From an uncultured Parvularculaceae bacterium (GTDB taxonomy: Bacteria; Pseudomonadota; Alphaproteobacteria; Caulobacterales; Parvularculaceae), in NCBI GenBank assembly GCA_913055785.1, contig CAJXLJ010000013.1, forward strand, positions 1 through 64,000: a DNA stretch of 64,000 nt, read 5' to 3'. Shown in pieces: positions 1 through 9,418 of the stretch. The translations under genes were made by a program, and so were the position numbers. Position 1 is the first letter of the stretch. Every line of letters begins with the position of its first letter. Below the pieces are notes generated by a model, which did not search any database, was not told the DNA's origin, and saw nothing but the letters and a program-made list of their open reading frames with translations.

Positions 1-95
1 GACGAAACCTTGTCGCCCTCCTTGACGTTCCACTTCGAAAGCGTCCCCTCCTCCATCGTCGGCGACAGCGCGGGCATCAATATCGGTGTCGGCAT
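1..95 (-). CDS. Lipoyl-domain protein, N-terminal fragment (2-oxoacid dehydrogenase E2, or E1-beta with lipoyl domain)
   Basis: The minus strand opens with ATG at 93-95 and codes for 31 residues before the window ends. They read [17 protein letters not shown] followed by a Lys/Trp-rich stretch ending GDKVS. This is the classic first strand of a biotinyl/lipoyl domain from pyruvate-dehydrogenase-type complexes. In alphaproteobacteria both E2 and the E1-beta subunit can begin this way. The E1 of this operon (2608-4791) already carries its beta half, so E2 is the better guess. It starts 12 bp after the esterase stop, so it is probably co-transcribed. The lipoyl-lysine itself lies beyond the window. 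Confidence 0.8.
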   Translation of the reverse strand, partial: MPTPILMPALSPTMEEGTLSKWNVKEGDKVS

Positions 96-107
96 AAGGT
101 GTTCCGC

Positions 108-1073
108 TCAAGTCAGGTCAAAGAAAGTGGCTATCCAATAGGATGCGCAAATATTGAAATCGACCGCGTAGGGCCCCGTCGAGCCGCATTGCCATGGGCC
201 GTATCCGGGATCGACGGCGATAGCATGTCCCATGCCCTGGATTGTTACGGTTTCAACGCGCGTGTCGCCGTAAAGGGTTTTGTAAAAATATCGTGGCTGC
301 CCGAGCAAATACGTTCCATAGTCCGCATAGGCGTCAATGCCGTGTACGTTCGTCCACTGTTTGACCAGTTGGTACTGGTTGACGAGGTAAATATACGGAT
401 CGTTGCTGCCGTGCCATATCTGCACTTTCGGACGCGGACCGGAATAACCGGGATACCCGCTGCGCGCCAGGTCGCCCCATTGCTGCGCCGTCAGGATTTT
501 TCCGCCAAAGCTGCACGTCGCCAGCTCGGACATCGCCATGGCGCATTTGTAAGGAAAACTCGATTCCGGCGCGCCCGCCTTGAAGACATCGGGATAAGTC
601 GCCAGCATGACATTGGTCAAATGCCCGCCGGACGACATGCCTGTCATGAACACTTCATCAAGCGAGATGCTGAATTGAGCGTGCATGTAATCAATCATCT
701 GCTTGACGGAGAGCGGTTCGCCGGCGCCCCGTTGCTGATGTGCGGCTTCCCAGGTGCGAAAGCAGCCGCCGGCCGGTTCGTTCTCCGTAGACGTTTGCGG
801 GAAGACCACAGCAAATTGATATTCATTGGCGAGGCTAGGCCAGCCTGACGTGTCGGCGAAGTCCTGCGCTGTTTGCGTACAGCCGTGGGCGACGACGACC
901 AGCGGTGCCCCTTCAGGAAGGTTCGCCGGCACATAATGAAAGAGTTTCAGATTGCCCGGGTTTGAGCCGAAACTTGTTGCTTCAGTCAACGGCCAGTTTG
1001 CAGAGGCCTGAGCGCCAGCCGACAACGCTACAATAGTCAAAACGGCGCTTAGTGCTTTTCTCAACATCGCCAA
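108..1073 (-). CDS. Secreted esterase of the PHB depolymerase family (alpha/beta hydrolase)
   Basis: This 321-residue protein has a signal peptide (basic start, hydrophobic core, AQASA cleavage region at about residue 25), so it should act in the periplasm or outside the cell. The mature part is an alpha/beta hydrolase of the LpqC / PHB depolymerase type. It has an oxyanion-region HGC motif at residues 63-65, the nucleophile elbow G145-M-S147-S-G149, a GSNDPYI segment supplying the likely Asp, and GMGHAIAVDPG supplying the His. Relatives hydrolyse polyhydroxyalkanoates, feruloyl esters or acetylated polysaccharides; the substrate is unknown here. An AGGGAGA ribosome site precedes the ATG. It is the fifth gene of the minus operon that starts with the TonB receptor. 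Confidence 0.85.
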   Translation of the reverse strand: MAMLRKALSAVLTIVALSAGAQASANWPLTEATSFGSNPGNLKLFHYVPANLPEGAPLVVVAHGCTQTAQDFADTSGWPSLANEYQFAVVFPQTSTENEPAGGCFRTWEAAHQQRGAGEPLSVKQMIDYMHAQFSISLDEVFMTGMSSGGHLTNVMLATYPDVFKAGAPESSFPYKCAMAMSELATCSFGGKILTAQQWGDLARSGYPGYSGPRPKVQIWHGSNDPYIYLVNQYQLVKQWTNVHGIDAYADYGTYLLGQPRYFYKTLYGDTRVETVTIQGMGHAIAVDPGYGPWQCGSTGPYAVDFNICASYWIATFFDLT

Positions 1074-1134
1074 GTCTCCCTATATGTAGTTTTCATACGC
1101 ATACCGACAAACTGAATCAGTGACGCCCAGCCGG

Positions 1135-2592
1135 TCACATGCCCGCCATGCAGATATATTTGAGCTCCAGATAATCGTTGACGCCGTGACGCGACCCTTC
1201 ACGTCCGATCCCCGACTCTTTAACGCCGCCGAACGGCGCGACCTCTGTTGAAATCAGCCCGGTGTTGACGCCTACCATGCCGCATTCCAACGCTTCGGCC
1301 ACACGCCATATGCGTCCGATGTCGCGGCTGTAAAAATAGCCGGCGAGCCCAACGTCGCTGTCATTCGCCGCCTCAACGGCCTCTTTCTCGGAGGCGAACG
1401 AAAAAACCGATGCGACAGGACCGAAGGTCTCTTCACGAGAGACCAACATGTCTTTTGTGCAGTTCAGCAGGATCGTCGGTTCGTAAAAATTTTCGCCGCG
1501 CTCGCTGCGCCGTCCGCCGGCGGCAAGCCGCGCGCCCTTGCCGAGCGCATCGGATACATGCGCCTCAACCTTGGTGACGGCCGCCTCGTCAATGAGCGGT
1601 CCCTGCGAAACGCCGCCGGAAAGGCCGTGCCCCAATTCCAGCTTCGCTGTCGCCTGGGCGAGTTTCTCGGCGAACACGCCGGCAACGCTCTCTTCTACAT
1701 AAAACCGATTGACGCAGACGCAGGTCTGACCGCTGTTCCGGTATTTCGACGCCATGGCGCCCTCGACGGCGGCGTCAATATCGGCGTCTGAAAACACGAT
1801 GAAGGGCGCGTTGCCGCCAAGCTCCATCGACACTTTTTTCACGGTGTCGGCGCATTGCCGCAACAACAACTTGCCGGTGGCGGTCGAGCCGGTGAAGCTC
1901 AATTTCCGCACAACCGGATTGGCGCAGAGCTCTTCGCCGATCGGTTTGGCGTCGCCCGTGACAACGTTGAGCACGCCGGGCGGAACGCCCGCCCGTTCCG
2001 CCAGCCCCGCCAGCGCAAGCGCCGTCAATGGAGTTTGCATCGCGGGCTTGATCACCATTGCGCATCCTGCAGCAAGCGCCGCCCCCGCCTTGCGCGTAAT
2101 CATGGCGGCGGGAAAGTTCCATGGCGTGATCGCCGCAACCACGCCGACCGGCTGTCTTATCACCAGCAGCCTTGCATCCCGGCGGTGGCTCGGAATGATT
2201 TCGCCCTCAATTCTTTTAGCCTCTTCCGCAAACCACTCGATGAAACTCGCAGCGTAAGCAATCTCGCCCAAGGCTTCGATGAGCGGCTTTCCCTGCTCAC
2301 AAGTCAGGATACGGGCGAGATCGTCTTTCGCCCCGATGATCAGCTTATGCCAGCGATGAAGCACTTCCGACCGCTCGCGCGCCAGCAGTCGCCGCCACGA
2401 GACAAAGGCTTCCCGCGCCGCCTCGATCGCCTCTCTGGTTTCCGCCGCGCCCGCATTCGGCACGGCGGCGAGAATTTCTCCGTCTGCGGGGTCAGTTACG
2501 TCCACTTCGCCTTCGCCCCGCCATACGCCGCCGATAAAACAGCGGCTTTTCAGGAGCGAGGCGTCGTTGAGTTGAAGCTTCGGCGGTTGCAC
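1135..2592 (-). CDS. NAD(P)-dependent aldehyde dehydrogenase, succinate-semialdehyde dehydrogenase type
   Basis: This is a full-length ALDH of 485 residues. The cofactor-site Asn159 is in TPWNF, the general base Glu257 in ELGGN, and the nucleophile Cys291 in GQTCVCVNR. A second cysteine two residues after the catalytic one is characteristic of the GabD-like succinate-semialdehyde dehydrogenase branch. It should oxidise a semialdehyde or short aldehyde to the acid in the cytoplasm. It starts 15 bp after the fused E1 gene. Aldehyde specificity cannot be read from sequence, and a dedicated catabolic role in this operon is as likely as GABA metabolism. Confidence 0.88.
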   Translation of the reverse strand: MQPPKLQLNDASLLKSRCFIGGVWRGEGEVDVTDPADGEILAAVPNAGAAETREAIEAAREAFVSWRRLLARERSEVLHRWHKLIIGAKDDLARILTCEQGKPLIEALGEIAYAASFIEWFAEEAKRIEGEIIPSHRRDARLLVIRQPVGVVAAITPWNFPAAMITRKAGAALAAGCAMVIKPAMQTPLTALALAGLAERAGVPPGVLNVVTGDAKPIGEELCANPVVRKLSFTGSTATGKLLLRQCADTVKKVSMELGGNAPFIVFSDADIDAAVEGAMASKYRNSGQTCVCVNRFYVEESVAGVFAEKLAQATAKLELGHGLSGGVSQGPLIDEAAVTKVEAHVSDALGKGARLAAGGRRSERGENFYEPTILLNCTKDMLVSREETFGPVASVFSFASEKEAVEAANDSDVGLAGYFYSRDIGRIWRVAEALECGMVGVNTGLISTEVAPFGGVKESGIGREGSRHGVNDYLELKYICMAGM

Positions 2593-2607
2593 AGTTAATC
2601 TCGTTCT

Positions 2608-4791
2608 TCAGTGATACGGCCGGCCCTGCTCGGCCATGACCCGGCGTATGCCCTGCTCGATATCGCCGGCGTCCGCGCAAGCCGCGCTTTCAAGCACTTT
2701 CGACACGCTCGGACTGGCTTCGCCGCCATGGACGCGCTGCACCGGCGCATCGAGCATGTCAAAACAACGGTCCTGAATTTCCGCTGCGAGCAGTCCCCCA
2801 TAGGACGTGCCGATAGAGCCTTGCTCGACAATCAGCACATTGCCGGTCTTGTCGATTGATTGCTCGATTATCTCCCAGTCAATGCCAGCGCGATCAAGAC
2901 TGCGCAGATCGATGACCTCAGCGTCGACGCCCATGCGCTCGACTACTTCAAGAACGGGGCGCACCATCGCCAGATAAGTAATGATCGTGACGGCCTCGCC
3001 AGACCGAACTGTCTTCGCCTTACCGAGCGGTATGTAATAGTCGAGATCGCCAACCGGCGCCGGTCCTTTACGATTGTATAAATCGACATGCTCCAGCACG
3101 AGAACCGGGTCCTTGCAGCGCAGGGCGCTGTTCATAAGGCCCACATAGTCGAATGGCGTAGACGGCGCGACGATCCGCCAGCCGACGGATGTTGCAAAGA
3201 CGCCCGCCGGATCCATGCTGTGTTGCGAGCCGTATCCGGTGCCCATCGCCACTTTCGTGCGCAGAACAAGCGGCATGTCCGTATCGCCGCCGAACATATG
3301 ACGCGCCTTGGCGATCTGGTTGAATACCTGATCGGCGGCCACCCACATGAAGTCGGGATACATGAATTCCACGACCGGTACGTAACGGCCGTCGGCCGCC
3401 AGTCCGCCAGCGAGCCCTACAAACGCGTTCTCGGAAATCGGCGTCCCCAATATCCGGTCGGGAAACTTTTCCGTCAGTCCGCGCGTTGCGCCATTGGTGC
3501 CGCCCTTGAGACGATGAACATCTTCTCCCATGACGACGATGCGCGGATCATCTTCCATGCGCCGGCCCATCACATCGGCGACTACATCAACAAAGCGCGC
3601 TTCGGCGATCTCTCCGGAGAAACTATCCTGTTCTTCGTAGCGAACGCCGTTGAATTCGGACAAGTCGCCGCGCACGCCGTAATCGCGAAAATCGGACGAC
3701 GGCCAAAGCGAGGGTATAATGCGCCGCTTACCATCGTGCTCCTCCACGAGTTCGCGCGATATCTGCTCCATCAGCTCGCCGGCGCGCAGCTTGAGTTCGC
3801 TCAATGCATCAGCGCCGATCATTTGCCGCGACGCCATTTCTTCGGCCACACGCTCGATGGGATCGCGTTCGCGCCATGCGGCTTCTTCTTCCTTCGTCCG
3901 ATAGCCGAAGGCGCTCCCCGGCAGCGGACCGTTCTGATGGAAGTATCTGTAGACGTCCGCCTCGATGATCGCCGGGCCCTTGCCGGATCGCATCACGTCA
4001 AGCGCTTCCTGCGTGGCGAGATAAACGGCGAGCGGGTCCATGCCGTCGACCTTCCAGGCGGGAATGCCGAACGAAAGACCGCGGGATGAAAGCCGCGGCT
4101 CCGCCGTCACCTCTTCCACCGTCGTTGAAACTGCATAGCGATTGTTCTCGATGAAAAAACAAACCGGCAGCTTCCATGCGGCGGCGAGATTAAGGCTTTC
4201 CAGAACAGACCCGATATTCACCGCGCCGTCGCCGAAATAGGTGAAGACGGCGTTGCCGGTCTTGTCGCGCCGGTGGGCCCAAGCCGATCCGACAGCGAAA
4301 GGCACGCCGCCGCCAACGATGGCGTTCGTCCCAAGATTGCCGGCCTCAGCCCAGCGCAGATGCATCGAACCGCCGCGCCCCTTACAGAAGCCTTCTGCAA
4401 GCCCGAGAATTTCCGCGAGCGAGCGCTTGACGGTTGCTGTGATGTCGCCGTTGAAACTCGATGTCGGCGAAAGCCCTTCCGGCCTGATATGATGGAGCGC
4501 CTTGGCGAGAAACTGATGATGGGCCCGGTGCGATCCGTTGATCTGGTCGCCTGCTCGCATCGCCAACACCGACCCGACAGCGCCGCCCTCCTGACCGATC
4601 GCCGAATGCGCGGGACCGTGAACCAGTCCTTCGCCCGCCAGAGCCAGCACCTTTTCTTCGAATGCGCGGATCAGGACCATGAAGGTCAGCATCGAGCCTA
4701 AAAGCGCAGGCTGGGCGCCCGTCCAGTCCTGGCTTTCCGTTTGCAGGCCGACCCATGGCGCTGTCGTGTTTATCGCGTCCTTGATAGGCAT
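2608..4791 (-). CDS. Fused E1 alpha/beta subunits of a ThDP-dependent 2-oxoacid (or acetoin) dehydrogenase
   Basis: A single 727-residue chain joins both E1 subunits. The alpha half (about 30-360) carries the ThDP/Mg motif, with GDG at 187-189 and the closing NN at 216-217. The beta half begins near residue 395 with the usual VDVVADVMG and GED (422-424) segments and continues into a transketolase C-terminal domain. Classical complexes encode these as two proteins of roughly 330 residues each. The enzyme decarboxylates a 2-oxoacid, or cleaves acetoin, and passes the acyl group to a lipoyl E2. A lipoyl-domain gene begins in the same operon at position 95. The gene starts 4 bp after the MFS stop. 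Branched-chain 2-oxoacid or acetoin are possible substrates; I cannot choose. Confidence 0.88.
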   Translation of the reverse strand: MPIKDAINTTAPWVGLQTESQDWTGAQPALLGSMLTFMVLIRAFEEKVLALAGEGLVHGPAHSAIGQEGGAVGSVLAMRAGDQINGSHRAHHQFLAKALHHIRPEGLSPTSSFNGDITATVKRSLAEILGLAEGFCKGRGGSMHLRWAEAGNLGTNAIVGGGVPFAVGSAWAHRRDKTGNAVFTYFGDGAVNIGSVLESLNLAAAWKLPVCFFIENNRYAVSTTVEEVTAEPRLSSRGLSFGIPAWKVDGMDPLAVYLATQEALDVMRSGKGPAIIEADVYRYFHQNGPLPGSAFGYRTKEEEAAWRERDPIERVAEEMASRQMIGADALSELKLRAGELMEQISRELVEEHDGKRRIIPSLWPSSDFRDYGVRGDLSEFNGVRYEEQDSFSGEIAEARFVDVVADVMGRRMEDDPRIVVMGEDVHRLKGGTNGATRGLTEKFPDRILGTPISENAFVGLAGGLAADGRYVPVVEFMYPDFMWVAADQVFNQIAKARHMFGGDTDMPLVLRTKVAMGTGYGSQHSMDPAGVFATSVGWRIVAPSTPFDYVGLMNSALRCKDPVLVLEHVDLYNRKGPAPVGDLDYYIPLGKAKTVRSGEAVTIITYLAMVRPVLEVVERMGVDAEVIDLRSLDRAGIDWEIIEQSIDKTGNVLIVEQGSIGTSYGGLLAAEIQDRCFDMLDAPVQRVHGGEASPSVSKVLESAACADAGDIEQGIRRVMAEQGRPYH

Positions 4792-4795
4792 TCTT

Positions 4796-6229
4796 TTAAT
4801 CCGCCGGTTCGAGATGCGCGGCGGGCGATGTGCGCTGCTTCAACCAGCCCATATGCTTCGCCGCCCAGAAATAATGTAACGCCGCCCAGATAAAGATGAG
4901 CAACATGAAAACGATGCCGTATCGCGTGCCCAACCCGCTCGCGCCGGAACAGGCGGCCGACAGGTTTGCGGGCGCCTGCACCGGGGCGACGCCGCCCGGA
5001 CAGGTTGCAATGAAGTTTTCAAACCCGGCGGCGACAAACTGATGCTCAACCGTCAGGTCAATAATAACGCCGGTAACATATGGCCCTAATCCGAGACCGA
5101 TCAGGTTGACCACGACAAAGAAAAGCGCCGTCGCCGTAGCGCGCATGCGCGGCGTCGCAAGATTGTGCATGACGCCAAGCGTCGGACCGATATAGGCGTA
5201 ATGAAAAAGCCCCGGCAACAGCATTAGCCAGATCGCCGTCGTCCAGTCATTGCGCGTAAAGGCGAGGATATAGGCCGGCGTTGCAATAAGTAGTCCGATC
5301 CCCGGCAGCAACGCATACCACGCCTTTTGCCGGCGGCCCGCCCAATCGCTGAAGACGCCGCCAAGAAGCGTGCCTAACCCCGCCGAAAGACCGCCGATCA
5401 ATCCGAAAGCAAGCCCGACCTGCGTATAGGTGAGGTCGAACATCCGGATAAAATAGGCTTGCGCAAATGTGCCCGTGCCGTACCCGACAAAACCGACAAG
5501 CGTGGCGCCGATCGTGATGTGGAAGAACGCCGGATTGCCGAACAGATGTTTGGCGGTTTCAACAATTGATGGCGCGCTGGACGACGGCTGGAACGGCGTT
5601 TCTTCAGCGCCGCCCCGAACCGGCTCTCGCACCAGCATCCGGAACACAAGCGCCAGCAAAAGCCCCGGCAACCCAACGACCACCATCGCGATGCGCCAGC
5701 TGAAAGCATCAGTCAGCCAGCCGCCGCTGACAGCGCCGACCATCATCCCGAGCGGTATGCCAATGGAGTAGATTCCGAGCGCGGTGGCGCGTTTTTTCGG
5801 CCCGTAAAGATCTGAAATGAGCGAGTGCGCTGGCGGCGTACACCCCGCCTCACCAATGCCGACGCCGATGCGGAACAAAAACAGTTGCAGAAAGTTCTGC
5901 GCGACGCCGCATAACGCCGTCATCACGGACCAGACCGCCAGGCAGACGGAAATCAACGATACGCGGTTTACTTTTTCGGAGAGCCGCGCCAGCGGAACGC
6001 CGAGCGCCGTATAGAAAATTGCAAATGCGAGGCCTTGCAACAGGCCAAGCTGCGCATCGCTTATATCAAGATCGACCTTGATGGCCTGGCCGAGAGTAGC
6101 GAGTATTGTGCGGTCGATGAAATTGCTCGTGTAGATAAGCAATAACAATCCAAGAACCGCAGAACGGGAAACGCCGGCCTGACGGCCAGCGCCTTCTCCC
6201 CTCGCCATATTGTCATGCATCATGCTCAC
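4796..6229 (-). CDS. MFS transporter, spinster-like
   Basis: This 477-residue integral membrane protein has about twelve hydrophobic segments. The first-helix motif SNFIDRTIL and the loop LARLSEKVNR after helix 2 match the spinster-like MFS group, which is common beside TonB receptors in sphingomonad catabolic clusters. Two other carriers in this window (21684 and 41696) share the same start. It probably moves the substrate, or a product delivered by the upstream TonB receptor, across the inner membrane. It is the second gene of the operon, 52 bp after the receptor, with a strong hairpin in that gap. The substrate is unknown. Confidence 0.87.
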   Translation of the reverse strand: MSMMHDNMARGEGAGRQAGVSRSAVLGLLLLIYTSNFIDRTILATLGQAIKVDLDISDAQLGLLQGLAFAIFYTALGVPLARLSEKVNRVSLISVCLAVWSVMTALCGVAQNFLQLFLFRIGVGIGEAGCTPPAHSLISDLYGPKKRATALGIYSIGIPLGMMVGAVSGGWLTDAFSWRIAMVVVGLPGLLLALVFRMLVREPVRGGAEETPFQPSSSAPSIVETAKHLFGNPAFFHITIGATLVGFVGYGTGTFAQAYFIRMFDLTYTQVGLAFGLIGGLSAGLGTLLGGVFSDWAGRRQKAWYALLPGIGLLIATPAYILAFTRNDWTTAIWLMLLPGLFHYAYIGPTLGVMHNLATPRMRATATALFFVVVNLIGLGLGPYVTGVIIDLTVEHQFVAAGFENFIATCPGGVAPVQAPANLSAACSGASGLGTRYGIVFMLLIFIWAALHYFWAAKHMGWLKQRTSPAAHLEPAD

Positions 6230-6246
6230 GCTGGCCTTTGCATCTT

Positions 6247-6275
6247 GCGGAGACGCGGATAGCCCGCGTCTCCGC
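6247..6275 (-). terminator. Intercistronic stem-loop between TonB receptor and MFS genes
   Basis: A perfect 12-bp stem (GCGGAGACGCGG pairing with CCGCGTCTCCGC) encloses a 5-base loop just after the receptor stop codon. No T-run follows on the minus strand. It is therefore more likely a partial terminator or a 3'-end mRNA stabiliser that lets receptor and carrier levels differ than a full intrinsic terminator. The stem is seen directly; the role is inferred. Confidence 0.65.
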
Positions 6276-6281
6276 TACAGA

Positions 6282-9236
6282 TTAAAAACGCTTGTGAACG
6301 CCGATCTTGAACGTCCGTCCGTAAGGCGAGCCGATGAACGGGTCGTAGCTCAGCTCAAGTCGAGCCTGAGGCGGATTCGCGTCAAAGATATTGAACACGC
6401 CGAAGCTGAGCGTCGTCTCCCAGGGGGCCTGCAGCGTGTAATTGAAGTCAACGGTTTTGAACGACTTAACCGGTTGACCGAAATTAATCAACGTACACCC
6501 TGGATCTGATGCCGTCGCCAAGGTGCAGCCTGCAGCATTGTAACCCGTCTGCGCGACAGTCGGCCCCCGGTTATCCATGACGCCATCAATATAATTGAAG
6601 GTCAAACGCGCAGTATGCGGACCGTTATCATACTGCGCGTAAAACGTCCCTCGCCAGTCCGAAATCGTACCTGGCAAACGATCATAGTTTGCATAACCCT
6701 TCGCGTCATAGGCTTCCGAAACAAGAGCGCCGCTGAATTCGAACTCTTCCTGATCGTATTTCAGAATGTAGCTGATTGTGGCGTTGAACGACAGGTCGCC
6801 GCCGCCGACATTCTCGAACAGATAGTCGATCGTTGCATCGATGCCGGACGTACGGACGGTCGGACCATTGGTAGTGTCTGACCGCACCCGCTGGATATCA
6901 TTGCCGACTGTCGTTCCTTGCGTACACGTATTGTTGTTAGAGAATGTGATCAGCGGCCGAAGCGGATGCGAACAATCCACGGCCTGGGTGCCGCTGCCAA
7001 TACCAGCGACGGCGGTGGCGATGATGTTCGCCGGAACCGTGACGATCTGATCCTCAACCTTGTAGCTCCAGTAGTCGATAATCGCCCGCAGACCGCCCGC
7101 CTCAAGGATAGCGCCGACATTATAAGTGAACGCTTTTTCCGGACCGACCGCGGGGTTGCCGAAGAAGTCGACGGATTTGAACGCGTTGCCAGCCGCCGCA
7201 ATGCCGGTCAGGCCAGTGTTGCCGCCCGGCGCGCGATTGGCGGGCGCTGGGCCGCGGAACGTAGTGCCGACTGATCCGCGTATAGCGAACGCCTCGGTCG
7301 CCTGCCATTTGAGAGCGAATTTCGGATTCACTGTCGATCCGGTAAGACCGCCGTAATCTTCAAAACGCACCGCCGCCTGCGCGTTGATGGTGTCCGTAAA
7401 AGGCAGGCTGAGTTCCGCAAACGCCGCGTATACATCCTCTGTCAGCCGCGCCGGGACTGTCTGCCCCTGGAAGATGAACGGTCCCGTCGGAAACGCACAG
7501 CTCATGTCCCCAGGCGTCGGGCACGGCGTTTCAAGAGCGTTCGAGTTGGCGTTCAGCGGATCGAACTTGTAGTCGAGACCGCGATACTGGCCTCCAATGG
7601 CATATCCGACATCGCCGCCCGGCAGCGATATGCCGGTGCTGCCGTTGAATAACACGTCAACGACGTAATAATCCGACACGGCTTCCTGCAGAATATCGTC
7701 AAACAGCCAGGCTTCGAGTTCGTCGCTGTTCGCATTGGCGCTGACATAGCCCGGATTGTCGAGCCCGAATGCAGGATTGGACTCGATTGCGTTCGAGAAC
7801 GGATTGAAAAATTCGCATCCATTGGCGCCCGGCGTCACGCCCGAACAGTTCGGGCCGCCAAAACCGTTTATCGCCTGCTGCAGACGATTAATCAGAACGT
7901 CAGGCGTTTGCACATAGGCCGTGTCATGAACATACGTGCCCGCCACCTGCCAGTTGAAGGCTTCGCTCACCGAGCCTTCAAGCGAAACCGATGTCCTGAA
8001 CATCGTGTATTTTCTCTGCGACTTGGCGCCGCCGAAACCGCCGTCATTCGGGTTGCCGCTTAACGCAAAGGGGCGCCAGAACGTCAGATAGATGAGGTTG
8101 GTGTTTGCAATGTCAGTTGGCGAGTAACCGGCCTGCTCAAGCGCCGTAACCGCGCCCGGGTTGTAGATCGGCGAATAAAAAACACCGATACTTCCAGGAC
8201 CGGTCGGCCCTTGTAGTGGAGGAAAGCTGGGCGAGGACCGGAGCGCCGGCGTATCGTTGACAGCATACATCGCTTCAAAATGAAGACGCGTATTGCTGGA
8301 GAAATCGACATTCGCCTCGCCATAGACCTGATAGCGGTTTTCTTTTTCGACCAGATTCAGGACCGGCGCATAAGGGAAGTAACAAGTCGGAACGTAGGTA
8401 AAATACCCGGGCTGGCCACCAAGTTCGTCACAGTTCGAATCGACTGCATATCCGGTTCCGGTCGGTGCAAAAAACGAATCGACCGTATAAAGCGTGCCGG
8501 GATTTCCCAATCCGGAAAAACTGGTCGGATTGACGTCCAGCGGCTGATAAGACCAGTCGCGGTCCAGCACGGAAAGCTCCGAACGATGTTGATACCCCCC
8601 GGCGATCAGAATGTTGGCGTTGTCGCCCTTCCAGCCGAAAGCGCCGTTGGCGGTCCAGTCCCCGCTCGAACCATCCACAAAACGATAATCGCCGCCGACT
8701 TCGAAACCTTCGAGATCAGTTCTGGTGATGAAGTTGGCGACGCCGCCAATGGCGTCGGACCCGTATGTCGCGGCGGCGCCGTCTTTCAGGATTTCAACCC
8801 GGCCGATCGCCGAAACCGGAATAAGATTTGTATCCACCTGACCATACTGGAAACGCCGGCCATTCATCAGCACAAGCGTGCGCTGGGGCCCGAGCCCGCG
8901 CAGGTTAATCGTGCCGCCGCCGATCCTTCCCTGCGCCGCAGTCGTGAACTGATTGGTGTCGCCGAGGACCGGCCCCGTTACAGTCAAGGACTTGATCAGA
9001 TCGAGCACCGTCGGAGAGCCGCGATTCAACAGCTCCTCCGATGTGATGACATCGACCGGCAGCGCGGCGTCTTCGGGCGTCCCTGCAATGTAGGAACCCG
9101 TTACGACGAGACGGTCTTCTCCATCCGCAGCCTGCGCGGCTGTCGAACCGAAAACCGACGCCGCGGCGATCGCCATCATAGAGCTGCAAAGGCGCAACCT
9201 TTGCGCGGGGCCCCTGCGGGCGTATTTGGTGGTCAT
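6282..9236 (-). CDS. TonB-dependent outer-membrane receptor
   Basis: This is a 984-residue receptor. I take the ATG at 9236 (MTTKYARRG), not the longer in-frame start at 9290, because GGGAGGAG lies just upstream of it and a signal peptide with an AAQAA cleavage region follows. The plug domain begins with RLVVTGSYIAG and contains the ILKDGAAATYGSDAIGGV element. The remainder is a beta-barrel rich in aromatic and Asn/Gly turns that ends in a C-terminal Phe. It should import a bulky or hydrophobic substrate using TonB energy. It heads the minus operon, and GntR-like operators lie upstream. Confidence 0.93.
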   Translation of the reverse strand: MTTKYARRGPAQRLRLCSSMMAIAAASVFGSTAAQAADGEDRLVVTGSYIAGTPEDAALPVDVITSEELLNRGSPTVLDLIKSLTVTGPVLGDTNQFTTAAQGRIGGGTINLRGLGPQRTLVLMNGRRFQYGQVDTNLIPVSAIGRVEILKDGAAATYGSDAIGGVANFITRTDLEGFEVGGDYRFVDGSSGDWTANGAFGWKGDNANILIAGGYQHRSELSVLDRDWSYQPLDVNPTSFSGLGNPGTLYTVDSFFAPTGTGYAVDSNCDELGGQPGYFTYVPTCYFPYAPVLNLVEKENRYQVYGEANVDFSSNTRLHFEAMYAVNDTPALRSSPSFPPLQGPTGPGSIGVFYSPIYNPGAVTALEQAGYSPTDIANTNLIYLTFWRPFALSGNPNDGGFGGAKSQRKYTMFRTSVSLEGSVSEAFNWQVAGTYVHDTAYVQTPDVLINRLQQAINGFGGPNCSGVTPGANGCEFFNPFSNAIESNPAFGLDNPGYVSANANSDELEAWLFDDILQEAVSDYYVVDVLFNGSTGISLPGGDVGYAIGGQYRGLDYKFDPLNANSNALETPCPTPGDMSCAFPTGPFIFQGQTVPARLTEDVYAAFAELSLPFTDTINAQAAVRFEDYGGLTGSTVNPKFALKWQATEAFAIRGSVGTTFRGPAPANRAPGGNTGLTGIAAAGNAFKSVDFFGNPAVGPEKAFTYNVGAILEAGGLRAIIDYWSYKVEDQIVTVPANIIATAVAGIGSGTQAVDCSHPLRPLITFSNNNTCTQGTTVGNDIQRVRSDTTNGPTVRTSGIDATIDYLFENVGGGDLSFNATISYILKYDQEEFEFSGALVSEAYDAKGYANYDRLPGTISDWRGTFYAQYDNGPHTARLTFNYIDGVMDNRGPTVAQTGYNAAGCTLATASDPGCTLINFGQPVKSFKTVDFNYTLQAPWETTLSFGVFNIFDANPPQARLELSYDPFIGSPYGRTFKIGVHKRF

Positions 9237-9343
9237 GTGCTCCTCCCTCAAGGCGCAAAAATACTGTGCGTTTGCTGTTCTGCCCCGCATTCAGACGTGC
9301 GGATTGAGGTTCAAGGTCTCATGCAACGGCGGTGATGTCAATT

Positions 9344-9357
9344 GATTGGATACAATC
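9344..9357. promoter_or_regulatory. GntR-type operator, copy 1
   Basis: GATTGGATACAATC is an inverted repeat with perfect 5-base arms (GATTG/CAATC). It resembles the TTGTATACAA-like sites bound by many GntR/FCD regulators. It lies between the divergent TonB receptor and VOC genes, and a GntR/FCD regulator is encoded at 10025. A second related copy lies 74 bp away. Confidence 0.55.
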
Positions 9358-9418
9358 AGAAGCCGTTTTCTGCCGCAAAGTCGCTTTTGTTTGGATTTTT
9401 TTGCTGGATTCTCATATC

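Noticed and set aside
3088-4089. Long plus-strand open frame (333 codons) opposite the fused E1 gene
   Set aside because: It is antisense to a clear E1 protein with intact motifs, shows no recognisable domain, and is explained by the GC-biased codon positions of the real gene.
8280-9335. Long plus-strand open frame (351 codons) opposite the TonB receptor
   Set aside because: It has no domain or ribosome site and lies wholly antisense to a typical receptor.
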